The notes below the pieces were generated by a model. The model made no database searches and was not told where the DNA came from. It was given only the letters and a program-made list of their open reading frames with translations. A stretch of 64,000 bases of DNA, from NCBI GenBank assembly GCA_014871385.1, contig CM026426.1:27735037-27799036 (forward strand), given 5' to 3'. This DNA is from Ceratodon purpureus (taxonomy: Eukaryota; Streptophyta; Bryopsida; Pseudoditrichales; Ditrichaceae). Made by a program: the position numbers and the translations under genes. Every line of letters starts with the position of its first letter. The first letter of the stretch is position 1. Positions 63,979-64,000 of this stretch are shown one piece after another.

Positions 63979-64000
63979 TGAATTCTGATGAGACTTTTTT

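Overview
The window looks like nuclear DNA of a plant of the streptophyte lineage. The evidence is degenerate TTTAGGG-type telomere-like motifs, spliced genes with GT/AG introns, and plant-type Copia, hAT and MULE elements. No ordinary single-copy housekeeping gene, rRNA or tRNA is visible, so it is a repeat-rich accessory region. Several gene families here (ParB-like GNHRL proteins, a DUF7869-like family, a two-copy cargo family) are not ones I associate with flowering plants, so a bryophyte or streptophyte alga is my guess; the species cannot be fixed from sequence alone.

Layout. 0.4-4.4 kb: a decayed multi-exon minus-strand gene with a ParB/sulfiredoxin-like motif and three RNA polymerase II CTD-like heptads. 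5.0-8.7 kb: a broken MULE-type transposase with a SWIM finger, then an acidic minus-strand ORF. 9.5-15.7 kb: A-rich and purine-rich DNA, a Ty3/gypsy fossil, a small plus-strand gene and inverted copies of a dispersed repeat. 16.3-24 kb: an unrecognised multi-exon minus-strand gene split by a young, whole-looking Copia element (18215-23567) that carries an antisense, spliced host-like fragment with an RNase H1-type hybrid-binding motif. 23.9-25.3 kb: tandem array with a CTGCCGT/ACGGCAG hairpin. 25.4-28.6 kb: a second ParB-like gene, a remnant of a second DUF7869-like gene and a duplicated small domain. 31.1-33.0 and 50.1-51.4 kb: the two halves of one DUF7869-like gene on the minus strand.

The main discovery is what separates those halves. 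Positions 33023-49921 form one 16.9-kb hAT-type transposon with CAGGGTTGT termini and a perfect 8-bp target duplication, CTGGTGAG. It sits at the 3' splice site of an intron of the DUF7869-like gene. Besides a hAT transposase it carries a kinase-like gene, a RING gene and two diverged copies of an unknown cargo family. Four GC-rich blocks of GGCCGTC motifs each lead into a TATA box and then a transcription unit, and three of the four TATA boxes sit inside perfect or near-perfect palindromes. This looks like a cargo-bearing giant hAT with a repeated promoter module.

The second discovery is a dispersed 20-bp palindrome with a central GATC, consensus CATCGRGRGATCYCYCGATG. It recurs in introns, 3' flanks, an array upstream of the DUF7869-like gene and inside two coding regions, mainly around the ParB-like and DUF7869-like genes. 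53.1-55.2 kb is a poly-T-bearing satellite with higher-order structure. 57.4-63.7 kb is a third ParB-like gene on the plus strand; its four downstream exons join in phase 0 and several of its introns carry the palindromes.
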